64,000 nucleotides of DNA from Thiosocius teredinicola (GTDB lineage Bacteria; Pseudomonadota; Gammaproteobacteria; Chromatiales; Chromatiaceae): positions 1,411,001 to 1,475,000 of the forward strand of contig NZ_CP019936.1 in the NCBI RefSeq assembly GCF_002009425.1. Reading direction: 5' to 3'. The notes beneath the pieces were generated by a model. The model searched no databases, was not told where the DNA came from, and saw only the letters and a program-made list of their open reading frames with translations. Both the position numbers and the translations under genes were made by a program. Below are positions 24,523-33,220 of this stretch, in pieces; position 1 is the first letter of the stretch, and each line of letters opens with the position of its first letter.

Positions 24523-25107
24523 TTATTTCATCGGGACAGGTGAGGCCGCGGCGAACGGTAGGTCGGCCGCTTGCCAGCCGTCGTTGCCCTCCGGAAACCA
24601 CATCACGTTCTTGTAGCCGTAGGATGCAGCGCGTTGTGTTGCGTTCCATGACATCCAGCAATCTGCCTGGCAGTAAAAGATGATCGCCTGGCGGTCGTCT
24701 CCCCGGGTCAGCGTTGCCAATTGACTGCGAAAGTAGTCTTCGAGTTCATCCGAGAGACGTCCGAAGCCAACGTTCGGTAACCATACCGACCCGGGTATGT
24801 GCTGACGCGGCGGCGGCAGCCACAGGGCGGTGGGGCTGAGGTTCTTCGGCTTCGGCGGGCTGGGCATGACGTCGACCAGCAATGGCCGCCCGGTCTCCTG
24901 AGCCAGCAATTGCCTGACGGTGTCGGTGTGGATGGTCTCGCCGCCGGGAACCGTGTCGGGCACAGGTGCCCTGAAATCAGCAATGCGGTAGCCGTCGGTG
25001 GAAAAAAAAGATGTCTGCCCGTCGGCCATGGGAGCGACCGCGAAGAGCAGACATAAGGAGGAACACAGTGTGACGTCGCGATACCGGTGGAATCGCCCGC
25101 ACGTCAT
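24523..25107 (-). CDS. rhodanese-like PQQ-catabolism-associated protein with CQADCW motif
   Basis: A 194-residue exported protein from ATG 25107, which overlaps the XoxJ-like stop (ATGA). The signal peptide ends near PMADGQT. The rhodanese-type fold is seen in RPLLVDVMPSPP, HIPGSVWLPNVG, AIIFYCQADCWMSWNATQRA and a C-terminal YKNVMWFPEGNDGWQAADLP. The CQADCW motif occupies the catalytic loop and is characteristic of the PQQ-associated CXXCW family, for which a redox role has been proposed. Its substrate is unknown. It is co-transcribed with xoxJ, a cytochrome c gene and xoxF. Confidence 0.85.
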   Translation of the reverse strand: MTCGRFHRYRDVTLCSSLCLLFAVAPMADGQTSFFSTDGYRIADFRAPVPDTVPGGETIHTDTVRQLLAQETGRPLLVDVMPSPPKPKNLSPTALWLPPPRQHIPGSVWLPNVGFGRLSDELEDYFRSQLATLTRGDDRQAIIFYCQADCWMSWNATQRAASYGYKNVMWFPEGNDGWQAADLPFAAASPVPMK

Positions 25108-25985
25108 GGGGTGCCGGATAGCTGAACATTCGGATCGGCTATCACGTGATTGTCCTGACCCAGCAACGGAACCTGGTATTCGAACAGAATGTGTTCGATC
25201 TCCGGCTTCAGCTGCTCGATCAGACTGTTGACCTGATGCTTCCATTGGCGCTCGCGGTGGCGCAGCCCCATCGAGACATTGAACGCCAGTTCGACGCCAT
25301 CGACCTTGGCGGGGAGCGGGGTCACCTTCAATGGTGGTGAATGGCGTGCCGCGGCATAGGCGGCAATGGGCCCCCAAATCACGGCGACATCGATATCGCC
25401 GGAGGCCACGTCGTTGACCGCTTCACGCGCCGGTGAAAAATGTCGCGTATCGACGGTGAGTTGGTAGGGCTTGGTCTGGTCCATCAGGTCGTAACGCGTC
25501 AGCAGGGTCGCCGGCGGCGTACCGGCTACGATGCCGAGCTTTTTGTCGCGCAAGGCGGGATCGTCGAGGCCGGTAACCAGAGGTTCGTCGGCCCTTTGTA
25601 CCAGGCAATACACGGAACGGTAATAGGGGTTGCTGTTCTGCACCATCTCGTTGACCGACGTCACGCCCATGACCAGATCGCAGAGGCGGGTGCGCAGCGT
25701 GTTGCGTACGAAACCGATACTCTGCGGCCACCAGCGATAGTGCAGGGGGCGGTCGAGTTTCGTCGCGATCAACTGCGCGATACGGTTTTCGAAACCTTCC
25801 ATCTTGTCGTTCGAAAACGGCAGGTTGTTGGCGTCACCGCAAACCGCAAGGTATTCGGTATTGCGCCCCTCGCGGTCGGCCGGCGATGCACACACGCCCA
25901 GCCCTAAGAGTAAGAGACCCAGCCCCCATCCCAGCAGGAAGAAGGGGCCGGGCCGCGAGGTACTCTGTAATGCCTCAGCTTTCAC
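25104..25985 (-). CDS. xoxJ: quinoprotein dehydrogenase-associated periplasmic binding protein (XoxJ/MoxJ-like)
   Basis: A 293-residue exported protein whose hydrophobic leader ends near CASPADREG. The mature part has the extracellular solute-binding family 3 pattern: LAVCGDANNLPFSND, GFENRIAQLIATKL, RTRLCDLVMGVTSVNEM, YYRSVYCLVQR and GDIDVAVIWGPIAAYAA. MoxJ/XoxJ proteins are companions of methanol dehydrogenases and may help to activate them without being transporters. GTG 25985 starts 12 bases after the cytochrome gene. The neighbouring xoxF and cytochrome fix the assignment. Confidence 0.85.
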   Translation of the reverse strand: MKAEALQSTSRPGPFFLLGWGLGLLLLGLGVCASPADREGRNTEYLAVCGDANNLPFSNDKMEGFENRIAQLIATKLDRPLHYRWWPQSIGFVRNTLRTRLCDLVMGVTSVNEMVQNSNPYYRSVYCLVQRADEPLVTGLDDPALRDKKLGIVAGTPPATLLTRYDLMDQTKPYQLTVDTRHFSPAREAVNDVASGDIDVAVIWGPIAAYAAARHSPPLKVTPLPAKVDGVELAFNVSMGLRHRERQWKHQVNSLIEQLKPEIEHILFEYQVPLLGQDNHVIADPNVQLSGTP

Positions 25986-25997
25986 CGGCGGTGGTCA

Positions 25998-26459
25998 CTA
26001 TTTGACCTTGGGGAACTTCGCCGGGCGGGTGGCACCGGGTATCGCACCGTCCGCGCGAGCCTTCAGATAGGCATAGATATCGTCGAGGTAGGGCAGTACG
26101 TTCATGTTGTCGGCAAAACTCGGCATGACCAGCGTGCCGTCCTGCTTGCCGCGTACCACGACGTCGACGAACTTGGCGAAGTCCATGACGTCCATCGACT
26201 TGATCAATGCCGGCGCATAAGAACTGCCGAGGCCGGCCGGCCCGTGACACACGTGGCATTCGGAATGATACCGGCGGAAACCGTTATAGGTACCGAAGTC
26301 GACCTTGCCGTCCTGAAAGAAATAAGGCGTATCGGCGTTGAAGGTGAATTCGCGATAGTCGCCGTCGGAATCTGATACGGCCAGCGAGCTGCCGGCGAAC
26401 AGACTGCCACCGATGATGGCGGCAGCGGCGACATGTTTGATGCTGCTTTCAAGTCCCAT
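25998..26459 (-). CDS. cytochrome c, methanol-oxidation related (XoxG-like)
   Basis: A 153-residue exported monohaem cytochrome. The leader ends near SLAVSDSDG. Haem attachment is CHVCH in YHSECHVCHGPAG, and a likely axial methionine is in TLVMPSFADN. The remainder, NVLPYLDDIYAYLKARADG, is typical of class I cytochromes next to methanol dehydrogenase. It lies directly downstream of xoxF and is the probable electron acceptor of PQQ-reduced XoxF, passing electrons to a terminal oxidase. A GC-rich hairpin separates it from xoxF. Confidence 0.85.
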   Translation of the reverse strand: MGLESSIKHVAAAAIIGGSLFAGSSLAVSDSDGDYREFTFNADTPYFFQDGKVDFGTYNGFRRYHSECHVCHGPAGLGSSYAPALIKSMDVMDFAKFVDVVVRGKQDGTLVMPSFADNMNVLPYLDDIYAYLKARADGAIPGATRPAKFPKVK

Positions 26460-26504
26460 GTTGTCCCTCGAATCCTGAATCTGGGTATGCGTTCTTTTGT
26501 GAAT

Positions 26505-26529
26505 ACCGCCGCCCTCGAGGGGCGGCGGT
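26505..26529 (-). promoter_or_regulatory. GC-rich hairpin between xoxF and the cytochrome gene
   Basis: ACCGCCGCCC at 26505-26514 is a perfect inverted repeat of GGGCGGCGGT at 26520-26529, with a five-base loop. It follows the xoxF stop (26549) by about 20 bases. On the transcribed minus strand it is followed by ATTCACAAAAG and no T-run, so it is better read as a stabilising or partial-readthrough element than as a full terminator. Confidence 0.6.
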
Positions 26530-26548
26530 TGCGCTTTGCAGACAGGTC

Positions 26549-28345
26549 TTAGTCAGGCAGTTCGAACACGGTCAACTGGCCACCGAGCTGGGTGTACTCG
26601 CTCAGTGACGCGTAGGCACCGACTGCACCGAGACCGGCGGTCGGATCTTCGAGGCCAGCAGCCATGCCGATGCCGGCCCAGCCACCGAGTCCCGACAACA
26701 CGGCGATGTACTGCTTGCCGTTGTGCATGTAGGTGTTGACGTTGCCGATGATGCCCGACGGGGTCTTGAACTTGTACAGTTCCTTGCCGGTGTTGGCATC
26801 GACTGCCTTGAGGTAGCCCTCGAGCGTGCCGTAGAACACGACATCGCCAGCGGTCGACAGCGCGCCGCTCCATACCGAGAACTGCTCAGGGTTGGACCAC
26901 AGGATCTTGCCCTTGTCGGCGTCCCAGGCAATGAAGTTACCCAGATGGTCGCCGCCCGGTGCGGGGTACATGCTCAGCGTTGCGCCAACGTAAGGCTGGC
27001 CGGCCGTGTATGAGACCTGGAACGGCTCATAGTCCATGCAGACGTGGTTGGTCGGTACATAGAACACACCGGTTTTCGGCGAGTAGCTTGCCGGCTGCTG
27101 GTCTTTTGTACCGAGTGCCGCCGGGCAGATGCCGGTGCTGTTGACGTCTTCGCCGTTCTGGTGGGTCGAATACTTCGCGACGACCTGCGGACGGCCGGTC
27201 TCCATATCGACATGGGTAGCCCAGTTGACGGCAGGGTCGTACTTCTCGGCAACCAGCAGCTCACCGTTCTCGCGGTCCATGGTGTAGGCAAAGCCGTTAC
27301 GATCGAAGTGCACGAGCGCCTTGCGCATCTTGCCGCCGATCTCTTTGTCGACCAGGATCATCTCGTTGATGCCGTCGTAGTCCCACTCATCGTGCGGCGT
27401 CATCTGGTAGACCCACTTGGCCATACCGGTGTCGGCATCACGTGCCCAGATGGTCATCGACCAGCGGTTGTCGCCCGGACGTTGTACCGGGTTCCAGGTA
27501 CTCGGGTTACCGCTGCCGTAGTACACGAGGTTCAGATCCGGATCGTAAGAGTACCAACCCCAGGTTGTACCGCCGCCGATCTTCCACTGGTCGCCTTCCC
27601 AGGTTGCTGTGCCGGAGTCTTTGCCGACCGGCTTGCCGAGATGGGTGGTCTTCTGCGGATCCATCAGGGTGTCGGAGTCCGGACCCATGGAGTAACCGCG
27701 CCAGGCCTGCTTGCCGTCTTTGATGTTGTAGGCGGTCAGGTGGCCGCGTACACCGAACTCACCACCGGAGATACCGACGTACACCTTGTCTTTGACAACC
27801 ATCGGAGCGCTGGTACCGGTTTCACCCTTCTTGGGATCGCCGTTGGAGACCGACCAGACTTTCTCGCCGCTCTTGGCATCGAGTGCGACCAGCGTGGCAT
27901 CGGCCTGGTACAGGAAGATCTTGCCATCACCGTAAGCGACACCACGGTTTACGGTGTCACAACACATCACAGGGATGACGCTGGTGTCCTGGCGTGGTTC
28001 GTATTTCCAGAGGATCTTGCCTTCGTTTTTGAGGTCGAGGGCAAAGACGGTGTTGGGGAAGGGCGCATGGATGTACATGACATCGCCGATCACCAGCGGA
28101 CCACCTTCATGGCCGCGCAGAACGCCGGTGGAGAAGGTCCAGGCCACTTTGAGGTCTTTGACGTTGTCGGCGTTGATCTGATTGAGTTTGCTGTATCGCG
28201 TGCTGGCGTAGTCGCCGTTCTGCATTACCCAGTCGTTGGGGTTCTCCTGCATCTTCAGCAACTCGGCATTCGCAAAAGCGGTGCCGGAGGAGCCGAACGC
28301 GATGGCAGCCATGGCTGCCGCCGCTGTAGTTTTAAGTCGCATCAT
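26549..28345 (-). CDS. xoxF: lanthanide-dependent PQQ methanol dehydrogenase XoxF
   Basis: A 598-residue periplasmic quinoprotein from ATG 28345 (leader ends TAFANAE; AGAGAGG upstream). The vicinal disulfide is C128-C129 in [10 protein letters not shown]. Probable metal and PQQ residues are E196 in GGEFG, N280 in GSGNPSTWN, and D322 and D324 in HDEWDYDG. The second aspartate (DYD instead of D-x-Ala) is the hallmark of lanthanide-using XoxF as opposed to calcium MxaF. Tryptophan-docking blades (WAGIGMAAG) are present. It oxidises methanol, possibly to formate, and passes electrons to cytochrome c. The next genes are the cytochrome, xoxJ and the rhodanese-like gene; no mxaI small-subunit gene was found. 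Confidence 0.96.
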   Translation of the reverse strand: MMRLKTTAAAAMAAIAFGSSGTAFANAELLKMQENPNDWVMQNGDYASTRYSKLNQINADNVKDLKVAWTFSTGVLRGHEGGPLVIGDVMYIHAPFPNTVFALDLKNEGKILWKYEPRQDTSVIPVMCCDTVNRGVAYGDGKIFLYQADATLVALDAKSGEKVWSVSNGDPKKGETGTSAPMVVKDKVYVGISGGEFGVRGHLTAYNIKDGKQAWRGYSMGPDSDTLMDPQKTTHLGKPVGKDSGTATWEGDQWKIGGGTTWGWYSYDPDLNLVYYGSGNPSTWNPVQRPGDNRWSMTIWARDADTGMAKWVYQMTPHDEWDYDGINEMILVDKEIGGKMRKALVHFDRNGFAYTMDRENGELLVAEKYDPAVNWATHVDMETGRPQVVAKYSTHQNGEDVNSTGICPAALGTKDQQPASYSPKTGVFYVPTNHVCMDYEPFQVSYTAGQPYVGATLSMYPAPGGDHLGNFIAWDADKGKILWSNPEQFSVWSGALSTAGDVVFYGTLEGYLKAVDANTGKELYKFKTPSGIIGNVNTYMHNGKQYIAVLSGLGGWAGIGMAAGLEDPTAGLGAVGAYASLSEYTQLGGQLTVFELPD

Positions 28346-28436
28346 GTTGGTCGTGCCTCTCTGGTGAATACTTTTTCTGTGGGAAATCGTATTGATGCGT
28401 ACCGGCGTCACCGACACCTGTACCCGACACTTGACC

Positions 28437-28463
28437 GTGAAACCGATGTGCTGCTGATTTCAC
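28437..28463. promoter_or_regulatory. inverted repeat GTGAAA-N15-TTTCAC upstream of xoxF
   Basis: GTGAAA at 28437-28442 and TTTCAC at 28458-28463 form a dyad 92-118 bases upstream of the xoxF start. Arm and spacer sizes suit a dimeric activator site. The regulator is unknown; no MxaB or PedR-like gene lies in the window. Confidence 0.3.
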
Positions 28464-28805
28464 GCTCGGTACCGTTTTCCCCCTCCCGTAGCCCGTGCGT
28501 TTTTAATTTGCGTCGAATAAACCACCGCGTCCCGGACGGCGTATTCGGGCCACCGACAATGCAAAGGCAGCAACCGTGCCAGTTCATCGGTCGGGCGGTG
28601 GACGTCGTATTGAAAGCGGCGACCGTGTGTTCGCTCGCCGTTTGCGAATTGCGGGGCAAGCGGATAAGCCCTTAATAAAAAAAGAAAATGGAGCGATAAA
28701 TCGTGTCCTCATCGACGCGTGCTGCGGTGTCGCCGTTGTTTTGACGCATTGCGCAAATCGTGCACCGACGAGCCTGTCATATAGCGGCCGCGCCAAGGCC
28801 TATGC

Positions 28806-28838
28806 ACCTGTCACCAGGTTGTGTCACGGGGGTGACAC
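28806..28838. promoter_or_regulatory. tandem dyads upstream of the aminopeptidase gene
   Basis: ACCTG-TCAC-CAGGT (28806-28819) is followed at once by GTGTCAC-GGGG-GTGACAC (28821-28838). TGTCACC in the first can also pair with GGTGACA in the second. Overlapping alternative stems 57-89 bases before a start codon suggest an operator cluster or a folded leader. Confidence 0.35.
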
Positions 28839-28894
28839 CGGTGAATTTCGGGGATTTTTCTTTGTACTTTCCGGCAGTCGCGTTAGGGTGAGTC

Positions 28895-29839
28895 ATGCAC
28901 GAGTTGTATCCCGCTATTGACCCGTATCTCGCTGAACACATCGACGTGGGCGAGGGTCATCAGGTGTACGTCGAGCAGTGTGGCAACCCGGCTGGAGAAC
29001 CGGTTGTTTTCCTGCACGGCGGCCCGGGTTCAGGCTGTAATCCGGTTCATCGCCGTTTCTTCGATCCGTCTCATTACCGCATCATCTTGCTGGATCAGCG
29101 CGGCTGCGGTCGCTCGCGGCCATTGGGAAGCACCGAGCACAACGACATTGAATCGCTGGCCGGTGATCTCGAGACGATTCGCACGCGGCTGGCGATCGCG
29201 CGGTGGCAGGTTTTCGCGGGATCATGGGGCGCAACCCTGGCCGTGTTTTATGCCCGGCGTTATCCCGAGGCGGTTGCATCGATGGTACTGCGCGGCGTCT
29301 TTCTTGCCAGGAGCGAAGACCTGGCGTGGTTCTTCGGCGACAGCGGCGCTGCGCGTTTCTTTCCCGATGCCTATGAGCAGTTCGTTGCCGATATCTCAGC
29401 GCCAACCGTTGCCGGCGTCATCGACGCCTATCACCGGCACATTCACGGTGCCGACACCGGAGTCGCATTGCATTGGGCTGTGCGTTGGGTGACGTGGGCC
29501 GATCGCCTGGTGACCTGGACGTGGGGCGAAACGGATAGCGCCGAGCCGCAGGATGAACAGCGCCTGCTGGCGAAGACACGGATCGAAACGCACTATGCGC
29601 TCAATCGCTATTTTGTCGACGCATCGCCGCTACTGGACGACATCGATTCATTGGCGGAGATGCGTATTGTGATCGTCCACGGCCGGCGCGACCTGGTGTG
29701 CCCCGTGGAAGGGGCATGGGCACTGCACCGTCGTTTGCCGGCGTCGCGCCTGAACATTGTGCCCAATGCCGGCCATTTGCAGATCGAGCCGGCGATGATC
29801 GATGCGCTGGTTCAGGAAACCGACCGCCTGCGAGCGTGA
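28895..29839 (+). CDS. pip: proline iminopeptidase-like alpha/beta hydrolase
   Basis: A 314-residue cytosolic enzyme of peptidase family S33. The oxyanion motif HGGPG lies at 41-45, the nucleophile elbow is GSWG with S110, the acid is D in VHGRRDLV, and the base is H in NAGHLQIE. LDQRGCGRS is the family signature. It removes N-terminal proline from peptides. AGGGTGAG precedes ATG 28895. It is convergent with pqqE across a small hairpin. No pqqF protease gene is seen here; a role for this peptidase in PQQ precursor breakdown is only speculation. Confidence 0.88.
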   Translation: MHELYPAIDPYLAEHIDVGEGHQVYVEQCGNPAGEPVVFLHGGPGSGCNPVHRRFFDPSHYRIILLDQRGCGRSRPLGSTEHNDIESLAGDLETIRTRLAIARWQVFAGSWGATLAVFYARRYPEAVASMVLRGVFLARSEDLAWFFGDSGAARFFPDAYEQFVADISAPTVAGVIDAYHRHIHGADTGVALHWAVRWVTWADRLVTWTWGETDSAEPQDEQRLLAKTRIETHYALNRYFVDASPLLDDIDSLAEMRIVIVHGRRDLVCPVEGAWALHRRLPASRLNIVPNAGHLQIEPAMIDALVQETDRLRA

Positions 29840-29848
29840 CGCCTCTCG

Positions 29849-29870
29849 GCATCGCGCCTGTTGGCGATGC
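29849..29870. terminator. hairpin between convergent pip and pqqE genes
   Basis: GCATCGC at 29849-29855 pairs with GCGATGC at 29864-29870 around eight bases, within the 33 bases between the two stops. It could end transcription from both sides; a T-run is absent. Confidence 0.45.
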
Positions 29871-29872
29871 GA

Positions 29873-31012
29873 TCAGAGCTCGCCCGAGATGATCCGTTTT
29901 GAGTTGCGCATATTGCGGAACACGATTGGCGCGACGTTGCCCTCACGGTGTTCGGCATGGATGCCCGACACACGTTGCTGCAGTTCGGCGTGATGCGGCG
30001 ATTTGCTGCATACCGGATCGGCGTTGGTCGCATCGCCGGTCATCAGGTAGGCCTGGCAGCGACAGCCGCCGTAATCCTTGGCGCGCTCCGGGCAGGTGCG
30101 GCACGGTTCCTTCATCCAGTCTTCGCCGCGAAACTTGTTGAAGTCCGGCGAATCGCGCCAGATCCATTCGATCGAGTGTTCGCGCACGTTGGGAAACTCC
30201 AGGCCCGGCAGGATACCGGCGGCATGGCAGGGCAGGGCAGTGCCATCCGGAGCCACCGCGAGGAAGATGCCGCCCCAGCCGCGCATACACGGCTTGGGTC
30301 GATCTTCGTAATAGTCCGGTACGACGTACAGGATGCGCATCTTGCCGTCGAGTTTCTTCTGGTATTCATGTGCAACGGCTTCGGCCCGCTGGACCTGGTC
30401 GAGTGTGGGCAACAACTGATCGCGGTTCTTCAACGCCCAACCGTAGTACTGCGTGGTCGCCAGTTCGACATAGTCGGCTTCGAGCGAGTGTGCGAAGTTG
30501 ATGATCTCTTCGATCTGGTCGGTGTTCTGCCGGTGCAGCACGAAACACAGCACCATCGGGTAGTCGTATTTCTTGACCAGACGCGCCATCGCCAGCTTGT
30601 GCTGGAACGAATCGTTGCGCGCGATGTGGTTGTTGATCTCTTCGTTGCTCGCCTGGAAGCTGATCTGTATGTGGTCGAGTCCGGCCTGCTTGAAGGCGCG
30701 GATACGCGCCTCGTCCATGCCGACACCCGACGTGATCAGGTTGGTATAAAAACCCAGTTGATGGGCCTCGGCGATCAGTTCCTCGAGGTCGTCGCGCACC
30801 AACGGTTCGCCGCCGGAGAAACCGAGCTGCACCGCGCCCATCTTGCGCGCCTCACGAAACACGCGTTTCCAGTCGTCCGTGCTCAGTTCAGAGTCGAACT
30901 TGGCGATGTCCACCGGATTCGAGCAATACGGGCATTGCAATGGACACTTGTAGGTCAGCTCGGCGAGCAGCCAGTAGGGGTTAGGCAGATTTGCGGATCC
31001 ACTGGTGCTCAT
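29873..31012 (-). CDS. pqqE: PQQ biosynthesis radical SAM protein PqqE
   Basis: A 379-residue radical SAM/SPASM enzyme. The SAM cluster motif is CPLQCPYC (C23, C27, C30), followed by [13 protein letters not shown]. The C-terminal SPASM cysteines lie in [35 protein letters not shown] and [10 protein letters not shown]. PqqE forms the carbon-carbon bond between the glutamate and tyrosine of PqqA while PqqA is held by PqqD. It overlaps pqqD by 32 bases. It is the last gene of the pqqABCDE operon. Confidence 0.97.
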   Translation of the reverse strand: MSTSGSANLPNPYWLLAELTYKCPLQCPYCSNPVDIAKFDSELSTDDWKRVFREARKMGAVQLGFSGGEPLVRDDLEELIAEAHQLGFYTNLITSGVGMDEARIRAFKQAGLDHIQISFQASNEEINNHIARNDSFQHKLAMARLVKKYDYPMVLCFVLHRQNTDQIEEIINFAHSLEADYVELATTQYYGWALKNRDQLLPTLDQVQRAEAVAHEYQKKLDGKMRILYVVPDYYEDRPKPCMRGWGGIFLAVAPDGTALPCHAAGILPGLEFPNVREHSIEWIWRDSPDFNKFRGEDWMKEPCRTCPERAKDYGGCRCQAYLMTGDATNADPVCSKSPHHAELQQRVSGIHAEHREGNVAPIVFRNMRNSKRIISGEL

Positions 31013-31265
31013 GAGCAGTGCCTAGAAAGTTGAAGACATCGTTGCGCAGACCATCGGCCTCGGGAAACTGTTTTTCCAGATCGTCGATCAGGCTGGCAAC
31101 CGTGTGTTCGCCGTTGCAACGGCTGAGGATCTCGCCGGCGGCAGGATTGAGTTTGATCATGCCCTCCGGGTAGAGAATGACGTAGGCGTTCTGTGCATCC
31201 TCCCATTGCAGGCGGAAGGTCGGCGCCATGACCGGTACATCGCCGGGTGCAAACTCGGTGCTCAT
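30981..31265 (-). CDS. pqqD: PQQ biosynthesis peptide chaperone PqqD
   Basis: A 94-residue RRE-type (RiPP recognition element) protein. [31 protein letters not shown] and the following [15 protein letters not shown] match PqqD. It binds PqqA and hands it to PqqE. The start codon overlaps the pqqC stop (ATGA), and its 3' end overlaps pqqE by 32 bases, so translation of B, C, D and E is coupled. Confidence 0.95.
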   Translation of the reverse strand: MSTEFAPGDVPVMAPTFRLQWEDAQNAYVILYPEGMIKLNPAAGEILSRCNGEHTVASLIDDLEKQFPEADGLRNDVFNFLGTAHEHQWIRKSA

Positions 31266-32017
31266 GCTGTGCCCTCGACGTTATGGTACGGCGGGCGCTT
31301 TTCGATGTAGGCCATCCACATGCAATCGAGCATGGTCCACAGGATGTCGAGTTTGAACTGCAGCACCTGCAGCATGCGTTCCTGTTGCTCGCGTGTGCGG
31401 TAGTAGTCGAGCGTGATCGACAGACCGTGCTCGACATCGCGGCGCGCCTCTTTCAGCCGCTTGCGGAAATACTGGTAGCCGCGCTCGTCGATCCACGGAT
31501 AGTGCTTCGGCCAGTTGTCCAGCCGCGATTGATGGATGGTCGGCGCAAACAGCTCGGTCAGCGATGAGCTTGCCGCGACCTCCCATGGCTGTTGGCGCGC
31601 GAAGTTGAGGTAAGCGTCGATGGCGAACTTAACGCCCGGCAATAGAAAACGGTGTGACCACAGGTCTTCGCGCTTGAGGCCGACGGCCTCGCCAAGCAGT
31701 AGCCACGCCTCGATACCACCTTCATCGCCTTCGGTGCCGTCGTGATCGATGATGCGTTGCGCCCATTGCCGGCGCACGTCGCGGTCGGGGCAGTTGGTCA
31801 TAATCGCGGCGTCTTTTTGTGGGATGGTCGTCTGGTAGTAGAAGCGATTGGCTACCCAGCCGCGGATGGCTTCCTCGTCGAGTTGCCCCGAGTTCATGCG
31901 CTGATGAAACTCGTGGTTGATATGGTAGTAACGCTCCTTGGCGCGAATCCGTTTTTCGAATTCCTCGCGTGTCCAGGGCGCGTCGTCGCCCGAGTTCAGC
32001 GGTGCGGTCGCATTCAC
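31262..32017 (-). CDS. pqqC: pyrroloquinoline-quinone synthase PqqC
   Basis: A 251-residue protein of the TENA/haem-oxygenase-like fold. Conserved segments are [50 protein letters not shown] and the C-terminal [15 protein letters not shown]. It carries out the last step, ring closure and eight-electron oxidation with O2. Start and stop overlap pqqB and pqqD by four bases each. Confidence 0.97.
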   Translation of the reverse strand: MNATAPLNSGDDAPWTREEFEKRIRAKERYYHINHEFHQRMNSGQLDEEAIRGWVANRFYYQTTIPQKDAAIMTNCPDRDVRRQWAQRIIDHDGTEGDEGGIEAWLLLGEAVGLKREDLWSHRFLLPGVKFAIDAYLNFARQQPWEVAASSSLTELFAPTIHQSRLDNWPKHYPWIDERGYQYFRKRLKEARRDVEHGLSITLDYYRTREQQERMLQVLQFKLDILWTMLDCMWMAYIEKRPPYHNVEGTA

Positions 32018-32928
32018 AATGTTATCTCCATGCCATCCTCGGCCACTTCGATGCCGGCATCGTGCAGCAACTGCCGCTGCGCCGACTGTTCGTTCAGTAT
32101 CGGATTGGTGTTGTTGATGTGGATGAGGACCTTGCGCGGCCGATCCAAACGACGCAGACGCTCGACGATGCCGCCGTCGCCGGATTGGTCCAGATGGCCC
32201 ATGTCGATGCCGCGCTTGTTGCTGAAGCCGCCGCGGATCATCTCATCGTCGGTCCACAAGGTGCCGTCGACCAGTACGCAGTCGGCATCGCGCATATAGT
32301 GTTCGATGTGTTCGTCGATCTCGCCCAGGCCCGGTGCATAGAACAGGTTCTTGCCGGTCGACAGATCGCGCACCCGCACGCCGATGTTGTCGCCCGGCAC
32401 GGTGTTGTGGCGGTGCGGCGAGTAGGGCGGTGCCTCGCTCTTCAGCGGTACGGCGGTGAACTCGATACCGGCAGCCTGCGGCATCGTGAACGGCGTTTCG
32501 TCGGTTGCAACCGGGTGCCAGTTCACACCGCGAAAATGCTCGAGGATGTTGAAGATCGGAAAGCCGGTGGTCAGATCTTCTTTGACGGCCGCGGTGCAAT
32601 AAACATCCCAAGGCTTGGTGTGTTCGCGTAGCAGCAGCAGGCCGGTGGTGTGATCAATCTGCGCGTCGACCAACAGGATCGCGGCGATAGCGGTGTCGCG
32701 GTGAGCGCGTGCCGGCTGCAGGGCCGGAAATGATTCGATCTGGGCGCGGATATCGGGCGAGGCATTGAACAAAACCCAATCTTCGTTATTCGCGCTGATG
32801 GCAATCGAAGATTGGTTGCGTGGCTTGGCTGCGATGCTTCCTTCGCGTACGCCTCGGCAATTGTCGCAGTTGCAGTTCCATTGCGGGAAACCGCCGCCGG
32901 CGGCCGAGCCTAGTATGCGAATCCGCAT
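32014..32928 (-). CDS. pqqB: PQQ biosynthesis protein PqqB
   Basis: A 304-residue metallo-beta-lactamase-fold protein. It opens with [21 protein letters not shown], carrying the CxCxxC zinc site, and continues with [17 protein letters not shown] and [11 protein letters not shown]. PqqB is thought to hydroxylate the tyrosine-derived part of the intermediate. The gene starts 159 bases after pqqA; that gap carries a strong hairpin. Its stop overlaps the pqqC start. Confidence 0.97.
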   Translation of the reverse strand: MRIRILGSAAGGGFPQWNCNCDNCRGVREGSIAAKPRNQSSIAISANNEDWVLFNASPDIRAQIESFPALQPARAHRDTAIAAILLVDAQIDHTTGLLLLREHTKPWDVYCTAAVKEDLTTGFPIFNILEHFRGVNWHPVATDETPFTMPQAAGIEFTAVPLKSEAPPYSPHRHNTVPGDNIGVRVRDLSTGKNLFYAPGLGEIDEHIEHYMRDADCVLVDGTLWTDDEMIRGGFSNKRGIDMGHLDQSGDGGIVERLRRLDRPRKVLIHINNTNPILNEQSAQRQLLHDAGIEVAEDGMEITL

Positions 32929-33040
32929 GATGTGCCTGCGTTAGTCCGGCGCTGTGTGACCGATCCGCTGTTCGATTCAGCGCAATGATTCTGGAAAGTC
33001 GGGATGAATCGGCCGCTTGCTGCAACGGCTCTTGTTGTTG

Positions 33041-33079
33041 GCCCGTCCGGCTCCGGATAGTGACCCGGGCCGGACGGGC
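33041..33079 (-). promoter_or_regulatory. attenuator-like hairpin between pqqA and pqqB
   Basis: GCCCGTCCGGC at 33041-33051 is the exact inverted repeat of GCCGGACGGGC at 33069-33079, an 11-bp stem with a 17-base loop. It begins nine bases after the pqqA stop. No T-run follows on the minus strand, so partial termination or protection of the short pqqA message is more likely than full termination. Confidence 0.6.
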
Positions 33080-33087
33080 GCAGAATA

Positions 33088-33162
33088 TTAACGGTTATTG
33101 ATATACAGATTGATCTCGAAGCCAAGACGCAGATCTTCGAAGGTTGGGGTGCTCCACTTCAT
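33088..33162 (-). CDS. pqqA: PQQ precursor peptide PqqA
   Basis: A 24-codon gene read on the minus strand from ATG 33162 to TAA 33088. The peptide is MKWSTPTFEDLRLGFEI followed by NLYINNR. The invariant E16 and Y20 (E-x3-Y) that are cross-linked to make PQQ are present, and LRLGFEI matches known PqqA leaders. GAGGA lies eight bases before the ATG. It precedes pqqB, C, D and E on the same strand. Confidence 0.95.
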   Translation of the reverse strand: MKWSTPTFEDLRLGFEINLYINNR

Positions 33163-33220
33163 TTTCGATATCCTCGGTTGTTGATGAATGCTACCGGATA
33201 CTGCATCGGCACTTTAGTTT

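Larger units (their letters stand above)
28346..28894. promoter_or_regulatory. 549-bp divergent region between xoxF and the aminopeptidase gene
   Basis: It contains no gene. It must hold the xoxF promoter on the minus strand and the promoter of the aminopeptidase on the plus strand. An A-rich tract lies at 28671-28690. Two groups of inverted repeats, described separately, lie near each gene end. No hexamer pair was convincing, so the transcription starts are unknown. Confidence 0.5.

Noticed and set aside
26549-28345. Calcium-type MxaF assignment for the methanol dehydrogenase
   Set aside because: The active site reads Asp-Tyr-Asp, the lanthanide type, and no mxaI gene is nearby.
27044-28675. 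543-codon open frame on the plus strand
   Set aside because: It lies antisense to xoxF and extends into the control region. The XoxF frame has clear cofactor residues and a signal peptide.
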